From MGML01 sp034416335 (lineage in GTDB: Bacteria > Chloroflexota > Dehalococcoidia > Dehalococcoidales > UBA2162), in assembly GCA_034416335.1 (NCBI GenBank), contig DAOULV010000016.1, positions 1 through 10,917 of the forward strand: a stretch of DNA of 10,917 nt, written 5' to 3'. Position 1 is the stretch's first letter, and each line of letters opens with the position of its first letter. Both the position numbers and the translations under genes were made by a program. The notes under the pieces are model-generated. The model was not told the origin of the DNA. It searched no databases and saw nothing but the letters and a program-made list of their open reading frames with translations. Shown here piece after piece: positions 1 through 8,007 of this stretch.

Positions 1-1426
1 AACTATAATCCCCCAGACTTACCAGATTGCCTTTAAGAATCGCTGAAGTCATAGTCTGGTTTGATGCAGCTAATGTAGTGACGGTTAAAGGTACAACAGG
101 AGTCGTGAAGCTGAGTTCCTCGCCGTATACCGTCATATTACCGGCAACTGCTTTCGCTTTGTAATAGTAGGTAATTTCTTCTGTTAATCCGGTAATACCA
201 GCGCTGAATTCTCCGGTCGAAGTCAGAGTCTGCGGGGTAGTTCCATTAGTAAGGTTTCCTGAAGTATTGCTCCACCTGAAACTCACATTAGCCGAACTAT
301 AATCACCAAGATTTAACAGGTTACCACGTAGAGTTGCCGAGTTCGGGGTAATATTCTGAGGTGAAGAAGTGGAAACTATAGGCAGAGCAGGATCTACTAA
401 CGGTACGAGTACGTTTTTGGTTGTTTCTCCCGTCATGTTGTCAGAATCCGTTATCAGAAGCGTTACCGGATACATCCATGGTGTTTCATATTTATGACTG
501 GCGGTAACTCCGCTTGCCGTCGTACCGTCACCGAAGGACCACTGGTATGAAACTATAGTGCCGTCGTAGTCCATTGATGCCGAGGCGTCAAATGTTACAT
601 TTCCACTTAGCAGAGGGTGCTCCGGCGAGTATGTGAACGAAGGGACCGGAGGCTGCTGGGGTATGCCTTCGACGACGGTAATATCCCTGATATATATACC
701 ATCGGTGTGATTGCCAGTGCCGGAAGTTGCCAGGAACATCGCCCTGAAGGTCGATGAACTATATTTAGAAACATCGAACGGTGGACTCGGGATACCGCCA
801 GGACCACCAATATCGGTAATCCACGCATAACTCGTACCGTTATCGGCTGAAACGAACAGGCTAATATAATCGGAATTTCCCGGAGGAAGATTTATATCCG
901 CGTCATACGTTAATTGAGGATTTATGAATCCTGTCGTATTCATGGTCGGAGAGATAAGGGCATCGGACATATTATCGGTCCAGTTTCCGGTAGCCGGATC
1001 GTAGCAGACCCACGTTAAGACGGGATCATCAGCCTGCGGAACGGATCCCTCCGATACCGGTCCTCCACCACCGCCCAACAGCTGAGTATCCCAGAAATCA
1101 CCAGTACCCGGAGGTACTCCAGGACCAGGCGGTGAACCTATTTCACTGCCTGGGAAGTCACCACCGGTGTTAAAATATAAGTCTGAATAAGGCGGATTAC
1201 CATTACCGACCAATATATCATCGACAAATAGACCCCCTCCGACGGTAAATGCACCGCCGAAGTCGGAACCCATTCCGTCTGACTGGAACCCGATTCGGAA
1301 GATGAGAGTGTTGAGACCATCGTATTGAGGATCGTCACGATTCGGGAGACCATACTCTGCAAATTGCCAAGTGCCGGAACTTACGGGTAGTTGCGGAAAC
1401 TGTGGAACCCACAGTTGTTGTATCGG
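1..1426 (-). CDS. In-frame continuation of the RHS protein: beta-sandwich, PKD and FN3-like domains (partial, runs off left edge)
   Basis: After the TGA at 1427-1429 the same reading frame stays open for 475 codons to the window edge. The first ~65 codons (PIQQLWVPQFPQ... to ...GGLFVDDILVG) complete a beta-sandwich domain whose first half lies before the TGA. A Gly/Pro-rich linker (about 1090-1190) leads to a second beta-sandwich (about 660-1085, WVCYDPATGNW ... GIYIRDITVVEG). Next comes a PKD domain (about 420-650) with the hallmark W-S-F-G-D-G and a VTLLITD strand. Two tandem FN3-like repeats follow (about 62-410 and 1-100), each with the pattern ATLRGNLLNLGDYS / AILKGNLVSLGDYS; the second is cut by the edge. 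Such domains are typical of extracellular adhesion or stalk regions. No convincing independent start with a ribosome site is visible, so I read this as part of the upstream gene, made by Sec insertion or readthrough, or stranded by a nonsense mutation. Coding nature is very clear; how it is expressed is not. Confidence 0.8.
1398..1416 (-). promoter_or_regulatory. SECIS-like stem-loop downstream of the RHS in-frame TGA
   Basis: On the minus strand this reads AACTGTGG-GTT-CCACAGTT, a perfect 8-bp stem with a 3-nt GUU loop. The first loop base is 19 nt after the TGA, and loop bases 1-2 are GU. Bacterial SECIS elements are described as a short stem with a small apical loop carrying G/GU roughly 16-37 nt after the UGA, and this fits. 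No bulged U on the 5' side is obvious. A terminator is unlikely, because only three Ts follow and coding continues. Folding and covariation were not computed. Confidence 0.55.
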
Positions 1427-1429
1427 TCA
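1427..1429 (-). other. In-frame TGA, candidate selenocysteine codon (residue 2069 of the RHS protein)
   Basis: Standard translation ends here with ...GDVCWVDYW. The same frame continues at once with PIQQLWVPQ... and stays open for 475 codons. The stop bisects a beta-sandwich domain, so it is not a natural domain boundary. C2063 lies six residues before the TGA. The window independently shows Sec use in another gene (9478-9480), and a SECIS-like hairpin follows here too. Alternatives are a TGG or CGA codon mutated to TGA, an assembly error, or regulated readthrough. Confidence 0.55.
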
Positions 1430-4400
1430 CCAGTAGTCAACCCAGCAGACGTCACCGGACTGTGTATTGGTAAAAAACTGGAAGTCCAAAATCGGCCATG
1501 CGCCCGGAGGCATGTCAATAGAAAAGTTCAGGTATTGCAGCCAGTTGTTGCCGTAACCCATCCCAAAGTACGGATCGTTAACACCGCACCACCATGAATT
1601 ACCACCTTCGTAGCCATTATACGTGGATGCATCCCAATGGGTGTGCTGTTGGGTATAATCTTCATGTTCCCAGCCGGGGCTGCCAGCGGATGTAGTCATC
1701 GGCGGAGTATCCGTTTTCCTGTACACGGTTGTGGTTGCGGTATCGTTTGCAGGATTATAGTCACCCGGGTCGATACCGATAACGACCGTATGCCCGCCGG
1801 GGCTAATGTCTACCTGTGGAGATACGGGAACACCCGGATCCCCCGGATCACAGGACGGTACATCCTCGGGCGGATGACCGCCATCACCTTCGGGATGCCG
1901 GTGGCGGCAATCGAGAAATTCCATTATTTTCTTCATCAGGTCGTTTCTCTCCGATTCAAGTTCAACAGAATCGAAGTTAAAAGACAGGTATATCGCTTTG
2001 TATTTACCGGTATCCATCTGGAGGCCGGCTATCCCGTCATCATAGAGGAAGCATATCTCGGCTATCTTTATTACACCGTTAATACTGCTGGAGTAAGTTT
2101 CCCAACCGGAGCCGCTGCCACCCGTAAGGTTCAGTTCAAAGCCTTCGCCGATAGTACCGAATACACCGTCAACCGACATGTCCATCGTATCAGTGCCGTA
2201 ACCGTCGGCAAACAGGTAATCGCTCATCAGCGTACCTTCACGGGCAGGCCAGTCATAGATAATACCTTCACCGGCAAGCAAAAAACATCCGCCGTTATCG
2301 AGATATAATTCAATTTCATCCTGAGCAGGTGGGTCGAGAGTACCTTCACGGTCATTACTGCACTCCCAGAGGACCACATCATAGTCCTTCATGTCTTTCG
2401 TATCCGGATCTCCGTCGGCATAGACAGGTGTATATTCCAGGTCAACATCGACCATGTCGTAGGTGTAGCCGTTGGCATCCAAAGCCTGCTCATAATACCA
2501 GTCGGCACCATCGGACTCGTCTATCACAAGGAGTATATTCTTATCTTCCGGAGGCGTGTCCTCGAAGACATCTACTTTCAACTTCAGCCCGTCAACCTTC
2601 TTGAACCCTTTATTGATAACGGTGACATTAATACCGACCGTAGCGATATCCGGGTCAACATAATCCGAAGCATCGACTTCAACATCGGTATGGTCAATAC
2701 CGGTTGTAGACTCACCTCCGCCCCATTCGCCGACTCCCGGGTAGACTGTTACAGGCTCGGGTGTTTCCTCGTACCCTGTATCATCCGGTATGGAATCCAC
2801 CGATGGAGTAACTATCTCCGGCTCTTTCCTTATCTTGCAATGCTCTTCCGCCCACTTGTGATAAAGATTCCTGGCTTCCTCGTACATCCTGGTTTTAAGT
2901 GCGTCTAAATCACTCTGCATTCTCCCGCATAATTCGTTAATATCTCTCAGCTGCTGCTGGAGTGAAGCGTCGATACTGTGAGCAGAGAGATAAAGATTTA
3001 CCGTGGAGCCGACAGCCCCCAGAAAATCACCGGCTAGAGAAGCGGCAAGACCTCCTGCGTCCTGCATGGCGTCCGTACTGGACATGCCACCGGTAGCCGC
3101 CGCAGTGTATGCCCTGCCGGCGGCGGCACCGGCAATTGCTCCCAACGCCGGATTCGCCGTAAGAGCTCCTACAGCTGCACCGACTGCCACTCCTACGAAG
3201 GTACCTATGAGATTATGCATGAACTCCGTGTCAGCTCTCTCCCGCGCTGCGCTTCTTAATCTGTTCAGCGTCCTGTTTAACCGGCGTGCCAGATCTCTGA
3301 TTGTTTCTCCTATCCTGTCCCAAGCTTCATCAACTTGCCTCATGGCTTCTTCGAGACAGCTTCTGTCATACTCGTCGAACGAATAGCGTCTGCCGTTATA
3401 CCGTCTCCCCTGCAAACCGAACGGGTCAAACAAATTTACCGGATTGTTATCGGCATAGGTGTAAGGATTCGTTTCACCGATTGTCATTGCCCACGGGTCT
3501 CTTGAAATAAACCTGCCGCCGTAGGGATCGAAATACCGGTTCCGCATATAGTACAGGCCGGTCAATTCATCAAACTCACGACTGGTAAATCTGTACCTGT
3601 TCTCTACAGTTCCAGTTTCCTGGATAATATTGCCAAATTCGTCATATTCGTAGCTGGCAATAATTACCATTGAATCATCCGATAAAGCCGTTATACTGCC
3701 TAAACCGTCAGGGATATAGTAATAATCAATGGCTCCTCTCTGCATAACCACCGGTTCATCGAGATCAGGACCATTGGTGTAAAACGCTTTCGTGACACCC
3801 CCGCTATCCATCTCAAGTAAAACGTCGTTGATATTGTTGAAAAAGTATGTAAAATTACCGCTGATGTTTTCACTCAACCGATCTCCGTACGGAGCATATT
3901 GATAGGTAATATTACTGGCATCCGGCAGAGTAACGGAGGTAAGCCTGTTATCATAGTTGTAATGATAGGAAGTAACATTCACTCCGTCCGTCTTGCTTAT
4001 CAGGTTTCCATTGTTGTCATAGGTAAAATTCTCACTGCCCGCGGACAGTAACTGATTATCAGAATTATAGGTATAGTTAATTGTGCCGCCACCGGTTACT
4101 TTTGTAAGACGATTTCCCGCAGCGTCATAGGTATAATTTGCAGTTTCCAGCGCAGGATTGGTCACGCCTGTTAATCGGTAAGTATCGTCATAACTATAGG
4201 TGGTAGTACCACCGCTATAGTTGGTCATACTAAGTTTGTTGTCCATGTTGTCGTAGGTGTAGGCATAGCTTGAAATCACCGAATCATCCGGCTTTTTATT
4301 CACCAGGCCGATAAGTCTATCGCCAGCATCATGGACATAGGAGGAAATAACACCATTGGGGGAAATTCGTGTCGTCTGCCTGCCTGCCATATCATACTCA

Positions 4401-7400
4401 TAGGTAGTATTACCTGACGTGTCGGTAATTGTTAAAAGCCTGCCCATCGGATCGTATGTATAAGCAGTCACATTCCCGGTCGGATCGGTCATTGTAATCC
4501 GGTTGCCAACCTCGTCGTAGGTATAGCTTATGGTCCTGGTAAACGTACCGTAATTTACGGAAGTAGACAGAACCCGGTTCAGGTTATCGTAGGAATTAGT
4601 CGTAGTTTCACCCAGTCCCCCGGTATTCGTTATCTGTAACGCATTTCCTTCCGCATCGTATGCATATGAGACCGTGCTTGCATCAGGATACGATTTAGTA
4701 ACAAGTCTGTTCACCGAATCATAGGTAAAGCCAACAGTATCTCCGTTGGGATCAGTCCTCGATACCGGGTTACCCACGGCATCGTATGAATAAACTGTCT
4801 GATTACCTGACGGCGTTGTTACTTTGATAAGCCTGCTAAAAGCATCGTACTGGTAGGTAGTATTATCCCCGTTGGGATTGCTATAGCTGGCAACATTACC
4901 CAGGGAATCATAACTCGTTGTCTCAATATTACCCAGGGCATCGGTACGCTTAATAAGCCGGTTTAATGCATCATACTCATAACCGGTGGTATTGCTGTTA
5001 GCATCGGTTACACTGATTAAGTTATCTTCTTCATCATATACGTAGGTACTCATATGACCCAAGGGGTCGGTACTTTTTATCTGGCGATTCAGCAGGTCGT
5101 ACTCATAGGTAGTATTACCTCCGGTTTCATCAATGCGGTAAATAAGATTACCTGAAGGATCATACCCTTTATAACTGGTTGCACCACCGGCATCAGTTAC
5201 CATTACCAGTCTGCCGAGTAAATCATATTCATAGCCGGTTACGTTACCGCTGGGATCTATTTCGGAAATCAGATTACCGACAGCATCGTAAGTGTATGTA
5301 GTAGTATTTCCCAGAGCATCCGTCATTAAATGGAGCCTGTTTAAGGCATCATATTCATAACTGGTAGTATGTCCGTTACGATTAGTAATAGTATTTATGT
5401 TAAGTAACTGGTCATAACCATAGGATGTAAAATTACCGGTTGGGTCAGTTTCCTTAATTAACCGGTTTGCGGCGTTGTATTCGTAGCTCGTTGTATGCCC
5501 GTTACCATCGTTTATGCTTATTATGTTGCTGTTGGCATCATATACAGCCTCCTGAACGGTAACACCCGCATGAGTAATACTGGTGATTCTGTCCAGTTCA
5601 TCATATTGATAGGCAGTAACATTTCCCGTGGCATCGGTACGGGAAATGCGATTGTCCACGGCATCATATTCATAGCTGGTTATGTTACCCAGAGCATCGG
5701 TCTCTTTTATCAAGCGATTTAAAACATCATATTCATAAGTAGTAACATTTCCTCTTTTGCTGCGTACGCTTAATCGATTACCTACGGCGTCATAGGTAAA
5801 GTTTTCACTGTTTCCCAGAGCATCGGTAACTGAAGTTACCCGGTTCAAGGCATCATATTTAACACCGGTCACGCCACCCTGAGCATCGGTCGAACTCAGG
5901 AGATTCCCCATGGCATCATAGACTGAAGAGGTCACGTTCCCGGAAGCATCGGTAACTTTATCAACACTCCCAACAACGTTATTACTGAATTCGGTTACGC
6001 GGTTACCGGGGTCTATACTTTTAATCAGAGTCCCTTCTTCGTTATAGAAGTACTCGGTTATTCCCCCGACAGCGTTTGTCTCTTCTACCAGTCTATCGTT
6101 AGCATCGTACTGGTACTGTGTCGTATTACCGGTAGCGTTCGTTTCACTGATAAGGCGCCCTGCGACATCATAGGTATACAGGTGTGTGTTCCCGAGAGGG
6201 TCAGTTTTGCTTAGCCTGTTGCCGTGAGTATCATAGGTATAGGTCGTAACATTACCATTGAAATCAGTGAAATTGGTGCTGTAACCGTAGCTGTTATAAG
6301 AGACACTGGTACCGTTACCGGTAGCATCCGTCATCGATATGAGATTGCCGTTAGCATCGTAATCGTACGAAGTCACATAGCCACGGGCATTGGTATATGT
6401 ATAAGGGACGTAGTGGATGGTACCGGGTATATTATCGTAAAACCACTGTGTCGTGTTCCCGGTGGGATCCAGTTCCTGAGTTAAATTTCTGTACGAGTTG
6501 TAGGTCAGGTTGTATGAGTTGCCGTTGGCGTCGGTATACCCGGTTTTATTGAAATTACCATCCCAGGTCGTCCTGGTGATGTACCCCATCGCATCAATAA
6601 CCTGGACGGGATTACCGGCAGTGTTCAGACCGACGGTCGTTCTGCCGCCCCTGGAATCAGTAACGATGACGTTATTGTTACCGTAGCCAATCTTGTATAG
6701 AGGTAGACTGCCCGTTGGAATTCCGGTAACGGGGTTATACATCGACTGGTTTATCTCAACCACTTTGCCGCTCTGATAAAGGAAACTGAGCGTACCGCCA
6801 TAACGGTTGACGGCACTTCGCATCCTGGTATCAGCATAGTAGAAATACAGCGTGGAATTGCCCAATGCGTCGATTACGTTGACCAGATTTCCTGCCGTGT
6901 CGTACTGGTATTGTATCTGACGTCCGAGGGGATCCTCGACTGTTGATATCCTGCCATCACCGTTATAGGTCAGATTAAGGGACAGACCTGAATCATCGGC
7001 AACTGAAACAAGTCTGTTAAAGCCGTCATAGGTGAAATTGAGAGCGTTGTTGTTCTTATCATGAATATTTACTAATCGACCTTCGGAGTTGAAGTTATAC
7101 CTCTCGCCGTTCTCCAGGTAAAGATCAAATGTTCCGTCACCATACTGGAGTAATTTGGAGTGCAGACCTGCCGGTGAAGTATAGTTTCCTCCACCAGTGT
7201 GCGTGAAATAATAGATTGTGCCATCGCTGTCGATGTACTCTGTATTGTTGCCGGAGTATTCTATCAGGCGTACGTTGTAATTATGAGTCCATCCGTTACC
7301 GAATGAACTTGAAGATACCTCTTCTCCCGCAAGAATGCTGTTATAAGCCCGAACTAATTCAATATCGTATCCCCGGGCTTTCAAAGAAATATCCCTGGTC

Positions 7401-7633
7401 TTGAAAAACAGGTTCCCGTTAGCGGCATTAACCATATCTCCGATATAGTAATACCAGGGTTCGTAACCGACATTGGCAACACCACCGGGAACCCCCTGTA
7501 GATAGGCAGTACTTTCGGGAATTCTCTGTATAAAAGCAGCCTGTGCTGTATTATCGGTCGAAACAAAGGAACTAGGTATCAAGATCGACAGGCATACCAG
7601 AGTAGTAATAACCTTAAATACTATGTTCTTCAT
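1427..7633 (-). CDS. Giant secreted RHS/YD-repeat protein with CARDB and Rossmann-like C-terminal modules
   Basis: The standard-code product is 2068 aa, or at least 2544 aa if the TGA is read through. The start is ATG at 7631-7633 with GAGGTG at 7638-7643. Residues 1-32 are a Sec signal peptide (K near the start, hydrophobic TTLVCLSILIPSS, AQA-A cleavage-like site). Residues ~55-125 resemble the N-terminal RHS domain (NGNLFFKTRDISL, FGNGWTHNY; probably DUF6531). About 40 YD repeats span ~197-1252, then the RHS core (GLYYMRNRYFDPYGGRFISRDP) ends in PVNLFDPFGL at 1398-1407, matching the PxxxxDPxGL autocleavage consensus. After the core come Arg-rich helices (~1412-1470), a Gly/Ala-rich hydrophobic segment (~1475-1545), a coiled-coil-like stretch (~1550-1605), a CARDB domain (~1645-1692 and ~1940-1972) with a ~210-residue Rossmann-like module inserted (~1697-1908), and half of a beta-sandwich (from ~1979). 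RHS shells usually enclose a C-terminal toxin. I see no toxin signature here; a surface or adhesive role is more likely, by inference. Any immunity gene would lie outside the window. Confidence 0.93.
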   Translation of the reverse strand: MKNIVFKVITTLVCLSILIPSSFVSTDNTAQAAFIQRIPESTAYLQGVPGGVANVGYEPWYYYIGDMVNAANGNLFFKTRDISLKARGYDIELVRAYNSILAGEEVSSSSFGNGWTHNYNVRLIEYSGNNTEYIDSDGTIYYFTHTGGGNYTSPAGLHSKLLQYGDGTFDLYLENGERYNFNSEGRLVNIHDKNNNALNFTYDGFNRLVSVADDSGLSLNLTYNGDGRISTVEDPLGRQIQYQYDTAGNLVNVIDALGNSTLYFYYADTRMRSAVNRYGGTLSFLYQSGKVVEINQSMYNPVTGIPTGSLPLYKIGYGNNNVIVTDSRGGRTTVGLNTAGNPVQVIDAMGYITRTTWDGNFNKTGYTDANGNSYNLTYNSYRNLTQELDPTGNTTQWFYDNIPGTIHYVPYTYTNARGYVTSYDYDANGNLISMTDATGNGTSVSYNSYGYSTNFTDFNGNVTTYTYDTHGNRLSKTDPLGNTHLYTYDVAGRLISETNATGNTTQYQYDANDRLVEETNAVGGITEYFYNEEGTLIKSIDPGNRVTEFSNNVVGSVDKVTDASGNVTSSVYDAMGNLLSSTDAQGGVTGVKYDALNRVTSVTDALGNSENFTYDAVGNRLSVRSKRGNVTTYEYDVLNRLIKETDALGNITSYEYDAVDNRISRTDATGNVTAYQYDELDRITSITHAGVTVQEAVYDANSNIISINDGNGHTTSYEYNAANRLIKETDPTGNFTSYGYDQLLNINTITNRNGHTTSYEYDALNRLHLMTDALGNTTTYTYDAVGNLISEIDPSGNVTGYEYDLLGRLVMVTDAGGATSYKGYDPSGNLIYRIDETGGNTTYEYDLLNRQIKSTDPLGHMSTYVYDEEDNLISVTDANSNTTGYEYDALNRLIKRTDALGNIETTSYDSLGNVASYSNPNGDNTTYQYDAFSRLIKVTTPSGNQTVYSYDAVGNPVSRTDPNGDTVGFTYDSVNRLVTKSYPDASTVSYAYDAEGNALQITNTGGLGETTTNSYDNLNRVLSTSVNYGTFTRTISYTYDEVGNRITMTDPTGNVTAYTYDPMGRLLTITDTSGNTTYEYDMAGRQTTRISPNGVISSYVHDAGDRLIGLVNKKPDDSVISSYAYTYDNMDNKLSMTNYSGGTTTYSYDDTYRLTGVTNPALETANYTYDAAGNRLTKVTGGGTINYTYNSDNQLLSAGSENFTYDNNGNLISKTDGVNVTSYHYNYDNRLTSVTLPDASNITYQYAPYGDRLSENISGNFTYFFNNINDVLLEMDSGGVTKAFYTNGPDLDEPVVMQRGAIDYYYIPDGLGSITALSDDSMVIIASYEYDEFGNIIQETGTVENRYRFTSREFDELTGLYYMRNRYFDPYGGRFISRDPWAMTIGETNPYTYADNNPVNLFDPFGLQGRRYNGRRYSFDEYDRSCLEEAMRQVDEAWDRIGETIRDLARRLNRTLNRLRSAARERADTEFMHNLIGTFVGVAVGAAVGALTANPALGAIAGAAAGRAYTAAATGGMSSTDAMQDAGGLAASLAGDFLGAVGSTVNLYLSAHSIDASLQQQLRDINELCGRMQSDLDALKTRMYEEARNLYHKWAEEHCKIRKEPEIVTPSVDSIPDDTGYEETPEPVTVYPGVGEWGGGESTTGIDHTDVEVDASDYVDPDIATVGINVTVINKGFKKVDGLKLKVDVFEDTPPEDKNILLVIDESDGADWYYEQALDANGYTYDMVDVDLEYTPVYADGDPDTKDMKDYDVVLWECSNDREGTLDPPAQDEIELYLDNGGCFLLAGEGIIYDWPAREGTLMSDYLFADGYGTDTMDMSVDGVFGTIGEGFELNLTGGSGSGWETYSSSINGVIKIAEICFLYDDGIAGLQMDTGKYKAIYLSFNFDSVELESERNDLMKKIMEFLDCRHRHPEGDGGHPPEDVPSCDPGDPGVPVSPQVDISPGGHTVVIGIDPGDYNPANDTATTTVYRKTDTPPMTTSAGSPGWEHEDYTQQHTHWDASTYNGYEGGNSWWCGVNDPYFGMGYGNNWLQYLNFSIDMPPGAWPILDFQFFTNTQSGDVCWVDYW
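3880..7043 (-). repeat. YD-repeat array (about 40 copies, ~21-residue period)
   Basis: This part of the RHS gene encodes about 40 copies of a Y-x-Y-D-A-x-G/N-R-L type repeat followed by x-x-T-D-A/P-x-G-N-x-T. Examples are TSYEYDALNRL, TTYTYDAVGNL, TAYQYDELDRI and TGYEYDLLGRL. The array is also repetitive at the DNA level: 'ctcataggtagtattacct' occurs near 4400 and again near 5103. In characterised RHS and Tc-toxin C proteins, YD repeats build a spiralling beta-sheet cocoon. The number and sharing of repeats imply duplication or gene conversion within the gene, and make this stretch prone to assembly errors. Confidence 0.9.
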
Positions 7634-7668
7634 TTCACACCTCAGGAATGAATCTGCAAAGTTTTAAT

Positions 7669-7696
7669 ATATTAGCACAACTCTTTACATCTTAAA
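7669..7696 (-). promoter_or_regulatory. Candidate sigma-70-type promoter of the RHS gene
   Basis: On the minus strand TTTAAG (7691-7696) and TAATAT (7669-7674) are separated by 16 bp, with an AT-rich surround. The -10 ends 35 nt before the ATG, leaving a short leader with the GAGGTG ribosome site. The -10 is a good match; the -35 is weak. Confidence 0.4.
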
Positions 7697-7888
7697 CAGT
7701 AAGGGTATGACGGAATATGAATGAAGTTGCAGGATAAACGCACGGACTTTAATATGAAACTATTACGTAGTGTGTCAGGTGGATTTCATTAAATAACCCA
7801 GCCTTTTCTCAAACCACGCACCTTCCTCTCAAAAAAAATGGCGAACTCATACCCTGGGGAGAGGATCCCAAAACTACTTCAGCAATAA

Positions 7889-7920
7889 AGATGTCCCGAT
7901 GGAATTCCATCGGGACATCT
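7889..7920 (-). terminator. Rho-independent terminator of the cupin-selenoprotein operon
   Basis: The 32 bp are a perfect palindrome (arms 7889-7904 and 7905-7920). On the minus strand the stem is followed by TTTATT. It lies 87 nt after the selenoprotein stop codon and 255 nt before the RHS start, so it separates the two transcription units. The flank on the plus side is not T-rich, so the minus direction is preferred. Confidence 0.8.
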
Positions 7921-7925
7921 ATTCC
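7914..7925. repeat. 12-bp direct repeat, copy 1
   Basis: GACATCTATTCC here is identical to 8017-8028, 103 bp away. This copy overlaps the right arm of the operon terminator. It may be chance or the trace of a small insertion or duplication. Confidence 0.4.
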
Positions 7926-8007
7926 TCTCGTAGAAGCAGGGAAGAGTCGAACTCCTCCCGAGACAATAGTCTGGTTTGTTTAGTCACGCAACAAAGATAG
8001 TCATAGT

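Larger units (their letters stand above)
7634..8007. other. Intergenic region between the selenoprotein operon and the RHS gene
   Basis: This 374-bp gap holds the operon terminator (7889-7920), a second hairpin (7939-7959) and a promoter candidate for the RHS gene (7669-7696). I see no small gene with a convincing ribosome site and no operator in the rest (about 7700-7885). An A-run lies near 7839-7846. Confidence 0.6.

Noticed and set aside
1138..1362. 74-codon ORF on the minus strand
   Set aside because: It is in a different frame from the long coding frame with clear domain content and has no family-like sequence.
1637..2308. 223-codon ORF on the plus strand, and several other plus-strand ORFs opposite the RHS and selenoprotein genes
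   Set aside because: They are antisense shadows of strongly coding minus-strand frames, low in complexity of the kind caused by repeat codons, and lack ribosome sites.
3000..3430. A polymorphic toxin domain after the RHS core
   Set aside because: No nuclease, deaminase, ADP-ribosyltransferase or other toxin motif could be recognised; the segment is helical and Gly/Ala-rich.
7833..7864. Inverted repeat CCTCTC ... GAGAGG as a terminator or operator
   Set aside because: The arms are 6 bp with a loop of about 20 nt or more, and no T-run follows. Likely chance.
7939..7959. tRNA-like T-arm: minus-strand hairpin GGGAGGAG-TTCGA-CTCTTCCC followed by TGCTTCTACGA
   Set aside because: The stem and loop sizes (8 bp, 5 nt) are not the 5/7/5 of a T-arm, and no acceptor 5' strand, D-arm or proper anticodon loop could be found upstream. 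It may be an extra hairpin in the 3' end of the operon transcript or a decayed tRNA end.
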